From Hanleya hanleyi (taxonomy: Eukaryota; Mollusca; Polyplacophora; Lepidopleurida; Hanleyidae), in the NCBI GenBank assembly GCA_036873755.1, contig JAVTVY010020467.1:1-64000 (forward strand): a stretch of 64,000 nucleotides of DNA. Direction: 5' to 3'. The notes below the pieces were generated by a model. It was given only the letters and a program-made list of their open reading frames with translations. It was not told where the DNA came from and made no database searches. Positions 11,311 through 22,058 of the stretch are shown here, in pieces. Each line of letters begins with the position of its first letter. The first letter of the stretch is position 1. The position numbers and the translations under genes were made by a program.

Positions 11311-13858
11311 TAATAAGACCAGATACATTTCACACAAGTATATAAAAATTGTTGACCATGGCATTCTTTGTTTAGATTATAGGCTCGGACATTATATGTA
11401 ATTTAAATGAACATATTCGAACATCGTTATTCCGATAGCTCAAAACATCTTCATTTTCTCCTATAAGCATTCAGTATCAACATAAGTTATCGGCGTCATA
11501 TTCAGCATGGTAATTTCAGATTATATTCGAGGATATCGCGTGGGTGTTAAAAATTTTAATGCGTGGCATTGTCTGACTGCTTCCTTCGATCGATACTGTT
11601 CAGCAGGTAGGAACAGTTGGAAACGTCATAAATACTGACGTGACACAGCATGTTGCTATGGGTAATACACCTGGTCTCCAGTGAATGTAACACAACATTG
11701 CCCATCAAGCAAATATCGGAAACATTGGTATTTATTACCATTTATGGAGTCATTAATCACAATCCTCACTATAATATCCGACTGAAAATAGAATACCAAT
11801 TTGAACAAAATGGAGCTGTCTGAACTTGTCTCAGAACAAAGGAACGGCATATTTAGCATTGCAGAGTGATTTGGATGTCTGTCTAATTATTACCCATTTA
11901 TGCGATAATACACGATATATGTCCGTGTATTCAGTTCCCCATATCTAAATATGTTCACAAATTTAGGCACAAGGTAAAAACCTTCCAAGGAGAAGTAGTA
12001 CCGAGAAATAGATGATGTTGCTAAAGAACATGTATTAAATAATTAAATCCCCAAGACTTGTGTAGGCATGATGATGTGAATGAAGTATGTGAAGTATGAT
12101 ATGTTACACCATCATGTACAAAACTAACCTCTGGAAAAACATCAGATAATCTTTTCGTGTTTAAGTGTGGCACTTGTCTCTAATTTGGTATAGCATTAGA
12201 TATCTTACAAGAATCGGGATATCTTCGCAGACGAGATTTTTTCCGCAAGCTATTTTTTAACCTTAATAATGGGGTGCGTGAGTGGGTGAATAGAATTTAA
12301 CATCGCTTTCAACAATATTTAAGCTATATCGCGACGAACCAACAAAGTACCACCCAGCCAAGTTGCGTTCCTGCTACTTCAAAGAAGAAATCATTGAATC
12401 AGCATGTAACCAGATACCATCCATCCACCCTATAAAACACTGAGGACAGCGCACAAGACACAGACAGGACGCTTACATGGTGCAAGACAAGTAATATTAC
12501 AGTGCTAGACATCACATTATCAAGTTCCTTTTGCTTCTCAGCAAAATGAATTGAAGCAAAGGAACCCGTGCCCACTTAATAATGGGCATAGATCGGTGCT
12601 AATAATGTGTTGTGGTAAGGTCGTTCGGTTATGGTAGCGGAAATGTTCCCTGGGCGATGATGCAGTACCGAATGTCGGACCTGACGCATGTCTACAAGTC
12701 CTTCACTTCACCGAATTCTGTTGAAATATCTTTAACCCCAGACTATTTACATAACTCTTTCTAAATCAAATGAAACTGGAGTGGCCCTACCTCAACTTCT
12801 AGACGCAGGGAAATAATGGTGATCTAAGGGCTGGGTGATGAATAGCACCGAAATCGTTGCCTCCTATCACTTCGGGTAAACGATCGAAGAATGATTACCG
12901 TTCTATTCTATCCAGTTATCAACTGAGACCTTGGCGGAGAACAAGCTAAGTCCACCTAAATGGGCAATAATGCGCACGAACGATGCTTTCAAATCCTATA
13001 TTGAAACACAGATTGGGCGAAATCGAGTTACGCCTTCGCGAAGAGACATCCCACCACTACTTTACAAGAGCAATGAGGCATGCTGGAGACACGAGCAGGC
13101 CACTCTCCGTTGAAGGTTGTAGCCATACATTGCAGGCATATATATTTAGCTATATGGGTCCGTTTCATCAACGTTACGACAATTACGTTAAGTTCCAAAC
13201 TGGAATTACTCATTCAGAAACTTGACTTTTTTAAAATCACTGTCGCACTATGTCGCTGCGCATTTATGAATGATTCTGTTTTCAGACATTTCTACATTAC
13301 CTAATGAATCCTTCTGCCGGATGAGATTATTTTATAGCTAAACAGTAAGACCCCAGGCTGAAATAGATATGAGATTAATTTTCTTCAAGAAGGAACTCTG
13401 AGAAAAGCATGTTGTGATCTACTCTTTACCACCCCAGTCTGTACAAGCGAAAGCTTTAATCGTCAGTCTATTTGAGGAGACCGTCTCTACAGGGAGTTCT
13501 GAACCCCATCTTAGTGTTGCGCTTAATTACATTGTAACTATTGAATGAAACCAAACGTAGCATATAACTGTGGAGATATATGGAGTCAGAAACCCAAATT
13601 ACTACAGTGACTTTGAAATTCAAGGTTGTGCGAGCCTGATGTGGAGCGATAAATATCATTCAGTGATTCAAGAATATGATCACAGAGGACAGGGTCAAAG
13701 GAGTTAAGATTTCCGTATTGTTCAAATCAATATCTACAGCCAATGATCCGACATTCAGTAGTCAGTCGTCGTCCCCTAAAACATTTCTGAGTTCATGATC
13801 GAAAAACTTTGTTTCACAAAACAATTATGGTAGATATAAATTAAAAAAGTATAATAAC
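11311..13858. other. Intergenic DNA, no gene recognised
   Basis: Moderately AT-rich sequence. Open stretches at 12931-13304 overlap in several frames and have no family resemblance, which argues against coding. No RNA gene or repeat partner was seen. Confidence 0.4.
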
Positions 13859-14676
13859 ATAAGCATGGTGGTTGATACATGCCATGTACTATCGTACTAT
13901 CGTCCGATTTGCTTTACTATAGCACGGTGGTACAATGCTACGATGCGATGGCACGATGGTACGCAGCCAAACAAATAGTACTAATGTTAGTCCAGCACCA
14001 TTTTTGGCGCCGAGGGCTGGGCAACACCGTAAAGTGGTGTTGGAGAATGGTTTTGGCTAATGTAAAGATAAAAAATGATGTTGAGGCCAGTTCAACACCA
14101 AATGAGGCCGTTGGTCAACAAAGCCATTGGTCAACACCAATAAAGGGCGTTTAAAATGATTCAGGACCATACTCAGGTGTTAACTCATAAGTGCCAATAC
14201 TAGCTCAACACCAGTTGATAGTGTTGGCCAACAAGTAAAGGATGTTGGATAGATATAATGTAGATCTAAAATCAGCACCAATGAAATCAAGATTTTTTCT
14301 CTCTCGAGCAAAGCGCATGCAAACTGCGAAGCCTGGTAATTAAGCCGACGTCAAATTAAAGCTTTGTCAGTCGGTCATCTCCCCCTATCCGTCTGTACTG
14401 ATGACTTGATTTGAGATCGTATCATCCAAATGAACTACACTCGTTAACGTCTATGTTCTCTGTGATTCTCAAGCCTATAATTGGCGATATGATTAGTAAT
14501 TAAAATCTATTTGAATTATTGCCGACAATGTCTGGTCGGTATCATATATGCATAACAGGCATACATGTGCAAGCATAACATTGTCAACCATTAAACTGAT
14601 AATAATATAGTACGATATGACAGGTATGAGGTATAGTACGATTGTACAACAGCGCAGTATCAACCACCATGGTTAT
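13859..14676. mobile_element. Nonautonomous element with 20-bp terminal inverted repeats
   Basis: The left end ATAAGCATGGTGGTTGATAC (13859-13878) is matched by its complement at 14657-14676 with one mismatch. Inside the ends, the tetramer-rich TAGTACGAT / ATCGTACTA motif recurs on both sides (about 13890-13970 and 14610-14650), extending the inverted symmetry. The element is 818 bp, has no transposase, and carries a diverged copy of the GGTGTTG MITE, so it is a nested insertion. No clear target-site duplication. Confidence 0.6.
13990..14245. mobile_element. Diverged second copy of the GGTGTTG MITE
   Basis: It aligns in order with 5010-5270: GAGGGCTGG-CAACA, AAAGTGGTGTTGGAGAATGG, GGCCAGTTCAACACCAAATG, TTGGTCAACACCAAT, AAGTGCCAATACTAGCTCAACACCA. 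The terminal inverted repeats are degraded or lost. It is embedded in the 13859-14676 inverted-repeat element. Confidence 0.7.
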
Positions 14677-16317
14677 TTAGCAGATATGACTTGATCATCC
14701 TCGTTGAATCTGAAAGAGCTCCTTAGAAGCTGATAACTGTTTATCTTTTCAAGGAATGAGCTCGTATTCACGACTTGTCAATTTCAAGACAAATTTATGG
14801 ACGTTGGCAAAAAAGAAAAAAAGAAAAGAAACATCATGTGGAAAAGATCCTCCTACCATAGGCGCCTAAGGCATATGAACGGCTTCCTATTACCATACTG
14901 CAAGAAGTGCAGTTGATTATTCGGATCCGGAGAAGAATAGCTCTGGCTACGGAACTTAATATTTTCAATTTATAAAGTGAATTACTTTCAAATAAAGTGA
15001 AATAGTAAATTATAATATGATATCGCCATATTAATCGACATAAGAGCATAAATTGAACAAGTTGCTTCAAGGTTTGTCAAGTCATTTCTGTCCATCAAAT
15101 TAAGTCACACGAAGCGACATGTAAAATTGATAGGTGATGCACTTTACCGGAAGAATTGAATAAAAGATCTATATTGAACCAAATACTCACTCGTATATTG
15201 AATATCAAGGGGAACTTTTCACCAGATGTGTTGCATCGGCAAATCCACGATGATGTTGAGCCAGCGAGTTCCACAGCGGCTTCTCCAACGAGGAAGAAGA
15301 TGTAAACCCTTCAGCTAATACCGATAGTTTGGATAACGATACGGAGTGTGATCGGTGATATGATCCCTAGGCCAGCGTCCTCATAGAATGATCACTTGAT
15401 GGATGTCGTCGAGTATAGCGATACTAACGAAGTGTCGGTCATGTTAATAGTCACAGAGGGATCACGCAAGTAGTCATCGGTGATTAGCTGCTTTCTGGCG
15501 AAGGTGTGTCATGATTCCACGACAGGTGTTATACTGTTTATTGGAGGAAAACTGAGAAGCGATCTGACTAGATCATTCTCCATGTTACATTCTTGCGTTC
15601 TGTCTTGCTACCACGCCCAGAAAATCACCAACTTCAGACCGTATCCACTTTGAGACGAGCGGTTGATCTTATGTCGTATATTGTTGATTTGCTGATGTTA
15701 ATTTAAAATCAAGAGGAATATCTCTGATTTAACTGGAGATTTATAGATGTACGCTTGTAATGCTAGCTTAGGTAGGACAGTTTTAGTTTGTGTAACAAAT
15801 GGTGGAATAATGTGCTCGAAGCCTTTGAATAAATATCAGGCCCAATTGCAATATTCATGTAATGCCCAGGAGAGCATACAGCTATTCAATATCAACGTAC
15901 CTATGTCAAACTCGTCATCGCGATAGCGACGCATAAACAACAGCAGTGTGTGAACACGATTGTCTAGCACCTTCACGGTGGTAATTGTGATTAATCAAGT
16001 GTCTCTTTCGCTTTCGCCCAATATGATACGATTATCGGAACTCTACAAATCCCAAGAAATCCGAACCGACTCCTATGCAACAATTCCCTGGCGAGGTTCA
16101 GGGGCGTGCGCGCCAAAGTCTTCAATGCGTCATTGAGCGCCGTCTTCATTAAAGATGTAATCTCAAATCTAAACTGAAATTGATGTCTCACAAACTCCGC
16201 GAAACTGACATATGTTACGACATGTACACAATAAAACACATTTGACCACAAAAAACTGAACTTGTTTTCTACCATTCACGAGAATATAGAAGGAATTGTT
16301 CTTCAAAAATATACGGA
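14677..16317. other. Intergenic DNA, no gene recognised
   Basis: I found no coding motif, RNA gene or repeat partner. The 15.9-16.2 kb part is somewhat richer in GC and CpG and may belong to the promoter-like region that follows. Confidence 0.4.
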
Positions 16318-17019
16318 ATAGACCTTTTCACCACGGATTCGGTACATTTCGCGTCCATTCGGAGAAGCAAGTCACGTGGCAAAAATCAACAACCAATCGT
16401 TTGCTGGTGGGTTGACAAGTTGGCTAACCTCATCGTTTTCTGTGTGCAGATTTGTCTCTGCCATAACAGAGGTATGTAGCAAATAATTACAACGAATGAT
16501 CTTTGAATTGAAAAAAACATTTTCTTTGTAATAAAGCGTCTGTGTTCCAAGCTGCCATAAGTCTGCAACCGTCAGTGTATTTTTTGTTTTAATTTATGAT
16601 CTTTTATCGGCAATAATTTCAAGAAAGTGTCATTTCCGGTTGTGATCTCCAGGCAGAGGTCGCAGCACAGACAAAATTTGGCGCGAGATACAAAATGGCG
16701 ACAGCGTCATTGACGAACATCTTGACAGCATCATTTATTGATTTGAAGGAGGTTTATGGGAGAGGCCTTATTCCACAATCACTCCAGCATTTCAACGTTA
16801 CAAGTATTATTTCGTTTGTTTTGTGGAGTCAGGCCATGACAACATGTCTGGAGGTGAAACATGCACGCCGTTGGCTGCAAGATTCTCTTTTTGCATTTTT
16901 TACAGCCCACCAGCAACTGGTTATTTCATTGGTCGAATCCAGCGTGCAATCGGGAGTTTCCGTTGACAGCTTTTCACGTTGTCACCTCTTTCGGCTATTT
17001 TCGGTGTGAAAAGGTCTAT
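16318..17019. mobile_element. Possible 702-bp inverted-repeat element
   Basis: ATAGACCTTTTCAC (16318-16331) and its perfect complement (17006-17019) bound the segment, with ACCGAA-like sequence continuing the symmetry inward. No target-site duplication is visible. The interior holds an ATG-initiated 104-codon reading frame (16695-17009) that I cannot assign and promoter-like motifs. It could be a MITE, or the match could be chance pairing around a real promoter. Confidence 0.4.
16630..16697 (+). promoter_or_regulatory. Promoter-like segment with ETS- and E2F-type sites
   Basis: CATTTCCGGTT (ETS-type) at about 16630-16640 and TTTGGCGC (E2F consensus) at 16677-16684 are followed 11 bp later by ACAAAATGGCGAC, where an ATG sits in the AAATGGCG context common at housekeeping start sites. 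The downstream 104-codon frame has no recognised domain. Activity is inferred from motifs only. Confidence 0.35.
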
Positions 17020-17178
17020 GGCATGCCGTTTATTTTTCGACGGCGGTGTCAACAGAGCGTATATACGAGTGGTGCATTCTGCCTACGTAAGCTCTGCCAC
17101 TCTACCGAACCTGAGGCACGAGCCATGACGTTATCCCAAAACTGCAGCTGTTCAGCATTCAGATTCGTGAGCGTCGCT

Positions 17179-17239
17179 ACGTCACTCATACGTCACGCAG
17201 TGACGTCATTTTCCTCTCCGCGTACAACACATATCCAAT
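17179..17239. promoter_or_regulatory. CRE/ATF site cluster with CCAAT box
   Basis: Two ACGTCAC half-sites (17179-17185, 17190-17196) and a full palindromic CRE TGACGTCA (17201-17208) lie within 30 bp, with CCAAT at 17235-17239 beside another ATGGCG. This is dense for chance in AT-rich DNA and suggests a cAMP-responsive promoter or enhancer. The target gene is not identified. Confidence 0.4.
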
Positions 17240-17458
17240 GGCGAAACAGAAGACCCGTCGAAGCGGGCCGAGTTTCAACTTTCTCTCACAAGATATTCTT
17301 GCATTCGTTGTATATGGCGATCAAATATAAGACCTATAATGCTTCGCTGCTGAAAAACGCACACGGGAGAGTTTACAAAATCCATCGACTTTGAGGCTGA
17401 TTACATTTTTGAAACATTAGATGAGATGGGAAGTGAGCTTTGTAAAGACTTTCTCCGT

Positions 17459-17770
17459 AAAACGTTGAAGGGGCCGGACATTGGTGTTGTAGATACAGCA
17501 CGAAGGAATGACATATAAATTGACCCCATACAAGACTGCCATATTGATTCCATTTTTATTTTTAAAATGAGATATTTGGTTCATTCAATTCTATATTAAA
17601 TTTAGGCAAAACAACTCATCGCCAGATTTCGGAATGGATTTGTTCAAATTCTGTAGAACTTGGCAGAGGTGCTCTTATGTTAAAGTATTACTGTTGGTTT
17701 AAATGTTCAAAAAATTGAACTGGCTGGTGATATATCTTAATGGTACCCGGAGCCTTCAAACTTTGGGGAA
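17459..17770 (+). repeat. Dispersed repeat B, copy 1
   Basis: About 310 bp that aligns in the same orientation with 19898-20205, from AAACGTTGAAGG through GAATGGATTT(A/G)TTCAAATTCT to CTTCAAACTTTGGGGAAA. I judge it about 75% identical by eye. No coding content or terminal signature; function unknown. Confidence 0.75.
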
Positions 17771-18288
17771 AAGGATTTCTCGCGGCGCATGCTAGAGCCT
17801 AGCCCGTCGTTAAGCAGATTAACTACTGCCTGTGCCTTACGCTTCAGCCAGGCGCATCGCTCCTAGCTTGGCCCATATTGTTGAATATGCCGTAAAGAAG
17901 TCGAAAAGGAGTGATCTGACCAGCTCAGTGTTTACATTTTCGAAGAGGTATCGACGTTAGTATTGTATTATCTGATGTGTTTCACGGTAGCAAAATTCTT
18001 CTCCTAACAAACATGCATCCAATGGAGTTCAATCTCATGACATGCCTTATCCAGCTTTTTAATAATACACTGTATATCTACTTTTGCGTTCTAATAAAAC
18101 GGATAGTACATGCTCGATTATCACGATTTGTCAGCTCTGGACAGGTAATGTTCAACTCCGGCTTGTCACTCGTTGAGCATGCACTATCTGTATACTACTA
18201 GCGTGTTGTTTGATTGGAAATTCGGAGTTGACCACAAATAAGGGGAGATAACCGATTCATAGATATCATTAAATACATATGCATGTAA

Positions 18289-18455
18289 CAGTATTTTCGT
18301 TATTTTGGGATAACACTATCTCAGAATAGCACAAATTCTAGTGCTGAAAATTTGGTCGAGTCCCGTGCAGGATTCGAACCAGCGACCCCAGAGTCAGGCA
18401 CCTAATCGCCAGCACTGTATGTCGGCGATCTAAACCACTCGGCCAACGGGCCTCC
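18289..18455 (-). mobile_element. tRNA-derived SINE with 13-bp target-site duplication
   Basis: On the minus strand the head starts GGAGGCCCGTTGGCCGAGTGG (A box) and contains GGTTCGAATCC (B box) about 60 bp later, the spacing of a Leu/Ser-type tRNA with a long variable region. The acceptor and anticodon stems no longer pair fully, so it is not a working tRNA. An unrelated tail of about 65 bp follows, ending ATAACGAAAATACTG. CATATGCATGTAA at 18276-18288 and again at 18456-18468 is a perfect target-site duplication, which defines the ends. Transcription by RNA polymerase III from the internal promoter and mobilisation by a LINE are family knowledge. Confidence 0.88.
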
Positions 18456-18654
18456 CATATGCATGTAATCAAAATAAGACCAGCTGAATATGAATCCAAG
18501 TGAAATAATAAATCCGATTACTCCAACGATCCCTCCCGCCGCCTCGTCACCCATTCCCAGCATTGGGTCTCTCAGACGTGTATCTCCAGGACAGATTTGC
18601 TCCCCAACTATAGAATATTAACCCGATCTGTTCTGAGCGATTTGTGACCTATCC

Positions 18655-19035
18655 AGTCCTGGAGGGGCCATAATTTTCGCCACTCCCCCCCCCCCCAAAG
18701 ATATTTTTCTTACCCCTTGAGCTAGGGAGATGAAACTTATAACACCATATCCTTGGGTCAAGCTCTACTAGAGACTGTTAAAATTCAAGGCGGCCACAAT
18801 AATGACGTCACAGTGAAAAACGGAATTTTTTAAGCAAAACGACGAAAACTTCATTTTTCTGGCACCCCACATGGTCGCCACTTTGAATTTTTGCATGATC
18901 CTCTGCTTGGGTCGTTTTGCAAATAGGTTCAAAATAACACCAATATGAGAAGTCACGGAGTGTCCGCTCTCAAGTTTTTGTCGTTTCGGAGATAGGATAA
19001 AAAGTTTGGTGGAGGCCATAATTCCCCCCCCCCCC
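18655..19035. repeat. Two C12 tracts with shared flanks
   Basis: Runs of 12 C at 18685-18696 and 19024-19035 each follow a GGAGG...CCATAATT segment and are followed soon by AGATATTTTTC. This is probably a local duplication with poly-C slippage. No gene was recognised in or around it. Confidence 0.55.
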
Positions 19036-19897
19036 ACGCCACCCCTCACCAGGAATGGTAGGGTTAAGATATTTTTCGACAGAAATTACTTTTCTGTGAT
19101 CAACGCCATCAAATCAATCAATTTTCACGTAACATGAATATAATGACACATCACCATGTTGAAACTACACCAGCCGTTCATGTAGAGGGGAGTTTCAGTC
19201 AACACAGAGAATCATTAACCAGACGTAACAAGGGGAGATAACTGGTACAGAAATAGTAGAACAAACGTTTCAAAAGCACAATTAAGCTTTTCCTTACAGT
19301 CTGGATAAGTTTAAAAAAAATCTACTTACTCCATCGACTATTGTTGTTGCTTCATCGCCTATTCCCATCACTGGCTCTCCATGGACAGATTTGCTCAGCA
19401 GCTGTAAACACAATTAGACAACTTTGCATGATATCCTCATCAAATCTGTCAACTTTAGGGCATGATCAAATATCAAATTACATGTATGTTTTTGTGAAAT
19501 ATAAATACTATAATATAAAAACTACGCGCGGACATTATTCTCACTGGTTTAGATGAGAGGTATTCTGTTACACGTACAGCAATATCAACAATATAGTTAT
19601 AGATAAAGCATTAGCTAAATGTTATAGCTACCAATTTGGTGTGCTATTTTATTGATGTTATAAAAAAAAGTCTATTCCATAGACGACTGTGGATGAGGCC
19701 AACTCGGAACAGCTGAGTGAAAGGTCAAATCACTGGTAGGAGTGCATGTACTACAACTTCTCTACCTCAAAACTTAGTGAAATATCATACGCAAGAACCC
19801 ACTGGCTCGGTGCAAGGTGTGCACGCCAATGTTATCAATGCGTGTAGCGCCCTGCACATTAACTTGAGATTAAATGAAATGCGTTTTTTTACTCTAT

Positions 19898-20205
19898 AAA
19901 ACGTTGAAGGTGCCGTGCCTTGCACGAAGGAATGGCATTTATAATTTGGCCTCATACAAGAATGCCCACTTGGTTCCATTTCTTATTTTAAAAATGAGAT
20001 ATTTGGCCCATGCAATCCTATAATAAATTCAGACAGAAGGGATTATCATCGGTTTTAGAATGGATTTATTCAAATTCTCTAGAACTTGCCAAGTTGTAGG
20101 TACCGTTGAAATATTGTCATAAAATTGAACGTTCTGTATAATTGAACAGCATGGACATATATCTTGATGGTTGTCGAAGACTTCAAACTTTGGGGAAATG
20201 GCGAT
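19898..20205 (+). repeat. Dispersed repeat B, copy 2
   Basis: Direct-orientation partner of 17459-17770, 2.4 kb away. The ends of the similarity are the same in both copies (AAACGTTGAAGG ... TTTGGGGAAA), suggesting a discrete mobile unit rather than a segmental duplication. Confidence 0.75.
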
Positions 20206-20404
20206 TCTGACGGTGTATGCCACAGGGCAAACTAACGGTTGCGCTGGGCGGTCCGCTTCAGTCAGAACATCTCACGTAGCTTTTGTGTCTAATCGCCTTT
20301 TATGGGTTCTCTCGGATAATGTTTATGATAAGGCTCATTGCGTCGGACATCACCTCCTCATATGGATAGACTTCTCTGGAATAATTTAGTATGTTTTCCT
20401 TCAC

Positions 20405-21165
20405 TTTGTAACGTGGTGTTCAAAGTTCATGCGCGCTGAAACACACCTGCTTGTTTTGTCACTGTCGGAAATTAAACACACCGTCGTTCCTGGGTGGAAT
20501 AAGATACATTTAAGTACCCATTTCAATTCTATATGATTCGTTTCTCTGGAGGAAAATTCTATGGGTCAAAATTGCGCCGAGTTGTCCGGCAAATTGTTTT
20601 TCTCGCAAATTTTGTTGTCCAAAACCGCTTATTTCGTTAATACTCTACCTACAAACTTCAATCAGACGGCTTTTATAAATATGTGATATGTTGTTTATAA
20701 GTTAAGTCATTATACAGAACAGCGACGGTGCCTAGCGATATTTTCAATCTATAAAATTCGTCGTATTCAAACTTCCCTTGATACACGCTGCAACAAACCT
20801 GTGTCACTGTGCGAGTTTGTTTCGATGTGTTTGTTTGAAAATTAAACACATCGCCAATCGTGGGTACAATATGGTCAAGTCGAACAGTCATTTAAACTCA
20901 AAAATAACTGAATTGTTCAAATCTGTATGATTGAAATTTCCAGCGGCAAGTTTTCTGGGCTAAAATTGTCCAAAGCTGTCCGACAAACTGCTTTTTTCTG
21001 AAGTTTTATGGTAAAAAAATCCGTTTATTTCGTGAATATTCTTTCTACAAACTTCAATCACACGGCTTTCATAAATTTCGGATATGCTGATTACAAGTTT
21101 AGTCAATATACATGGCTTTCATACACAACAGCGACGGTGCCTAGCGATATTTTCAACCAAAAATT
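20405..21165 (+). repeat. Tandem duplication of a ~370-bp unit
   Basis: Unit 1 (about 20405-20770) and unit 2 (about 20771-21165) share a series of landmarks in order: ATTAAACACA, TATGATT, GGCAA-TT-TTTCT, ACAAACTTCAATCA-ACGGCTTT-ATAAAT and CAACAGCGACGGTGCCTAGCGATATTTTCAA. The final landmark is nearly identical while the rest is diverged. No open frame is conserved between the units. Confidence 0.75.
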
Positions 21166-21685
21166 CAACTCAAATCATTAAAAACAATCGTGTACCATCA
21201 CCAGAGGCTATGATTTTGACCCCACCACTCGGGTTTTCAATCTTTCATTTCTAACCAACGACGGGTCACATTTGTCAAACTTCGGATCTGAAATACCCGA
21301 TAAAGAAGATTTTTGATGATGTGAGGTATGTACAGGTTTTTATTGCTACATATGGAGCTAAATTCTGGACTGTTGTTCCGTTCTCGCTACAAAATCTAGG
21401 TCACGTAGGGTGAACCGTCTAATTTGTGCAATGCTGTGATCACATAACTGTCAATCCAAAGAGAGTGCCGAGAGTTACCACGAAATGACTACATCACAAT
21501 CTGCTGTCACCTCCACAACAACCTGTTCATCGATTAAATGGAAATCTTATGAAATTAAGTCCAGATAATTTAACACAGAGTAATTGGAGGTATCAATATA
21601 GTTGACAGGAGGAGCTAGGTCTCACGGAATATGGACTTCAGAACTTGGTAACTTATCCTCCTTTTGACCATGATACCGACCGGTG

Positions 21686-21731
<46 letters not shown>
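21686..21731. repeat. (TA)n microsatellite
   Basis: A pure alternating TA run of about 23 units. It is likely polymorphic and could extrude cruciform DNA. Confidence 0.95.
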
Positions 21732-21735
<4 letters not shown>

Positions 21736-21950
21736 CTGGCCAATATATAACCCCCAGTTATAGCTATTTGGTCAGGATGCCTCAGGTTATAACATTGTTT
21801 GTGGAAGGGACATTTGCACTGTACGTAGTGCGCGGATGTACACAGGTGTTGTGTTTCACTGATACCACATACCCGCCACATCATTTCCACCCATTGTGTG
21901 AGTGCAAGTAGAAGTACTGCAATGGCCTCCGAGTAACAAAGTTTATGAGA

Positions 21951-22058
21951 TTACAACGCATATAAGGGAAGTGGGAAGAGGTGCCGACATACGGACAGAG
22001 CCACATGACTTCACAGTATAGTCTTCTGGTTAACCTATTCTAAAGCACATCCCAGAAA
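21951..22058 (-). mobile_element. PLE-B tail, 5'-truncated copy
   Basis: TTACAACGCATATAAGGGAA... to about 22058 matches the first ~108 bp of the 33732-34030 insertion almost base for base. In element orientation (minus) it therefore ends at the same 3' terminus GTTGTAA and is simply shorter at its 5' side, as in target-primed reverse transcription. Confidence 0.65.

Noticed and set aside
16861..17394. 177-codon plus-strand ORF in promoter-like DNA.
   Set aside because: Composition is irregular, no domain is recognisable, it overlaps another frame and regulatory-like motifs; openness reflects higher GC rather than coding.
18363..18453. Possible functional tRNA (Leu/Ser-like) on the minus strand.
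   Set aside because: The acceptor and anticodon stems do not pair properly, and the tail plus target-site duplication show it is a SINE head.
21645..21911. Overlapping ORFs on both strands with Tyr-Ile repeats.
   Set aside because: They are translations of the (TA)n microsatellite.
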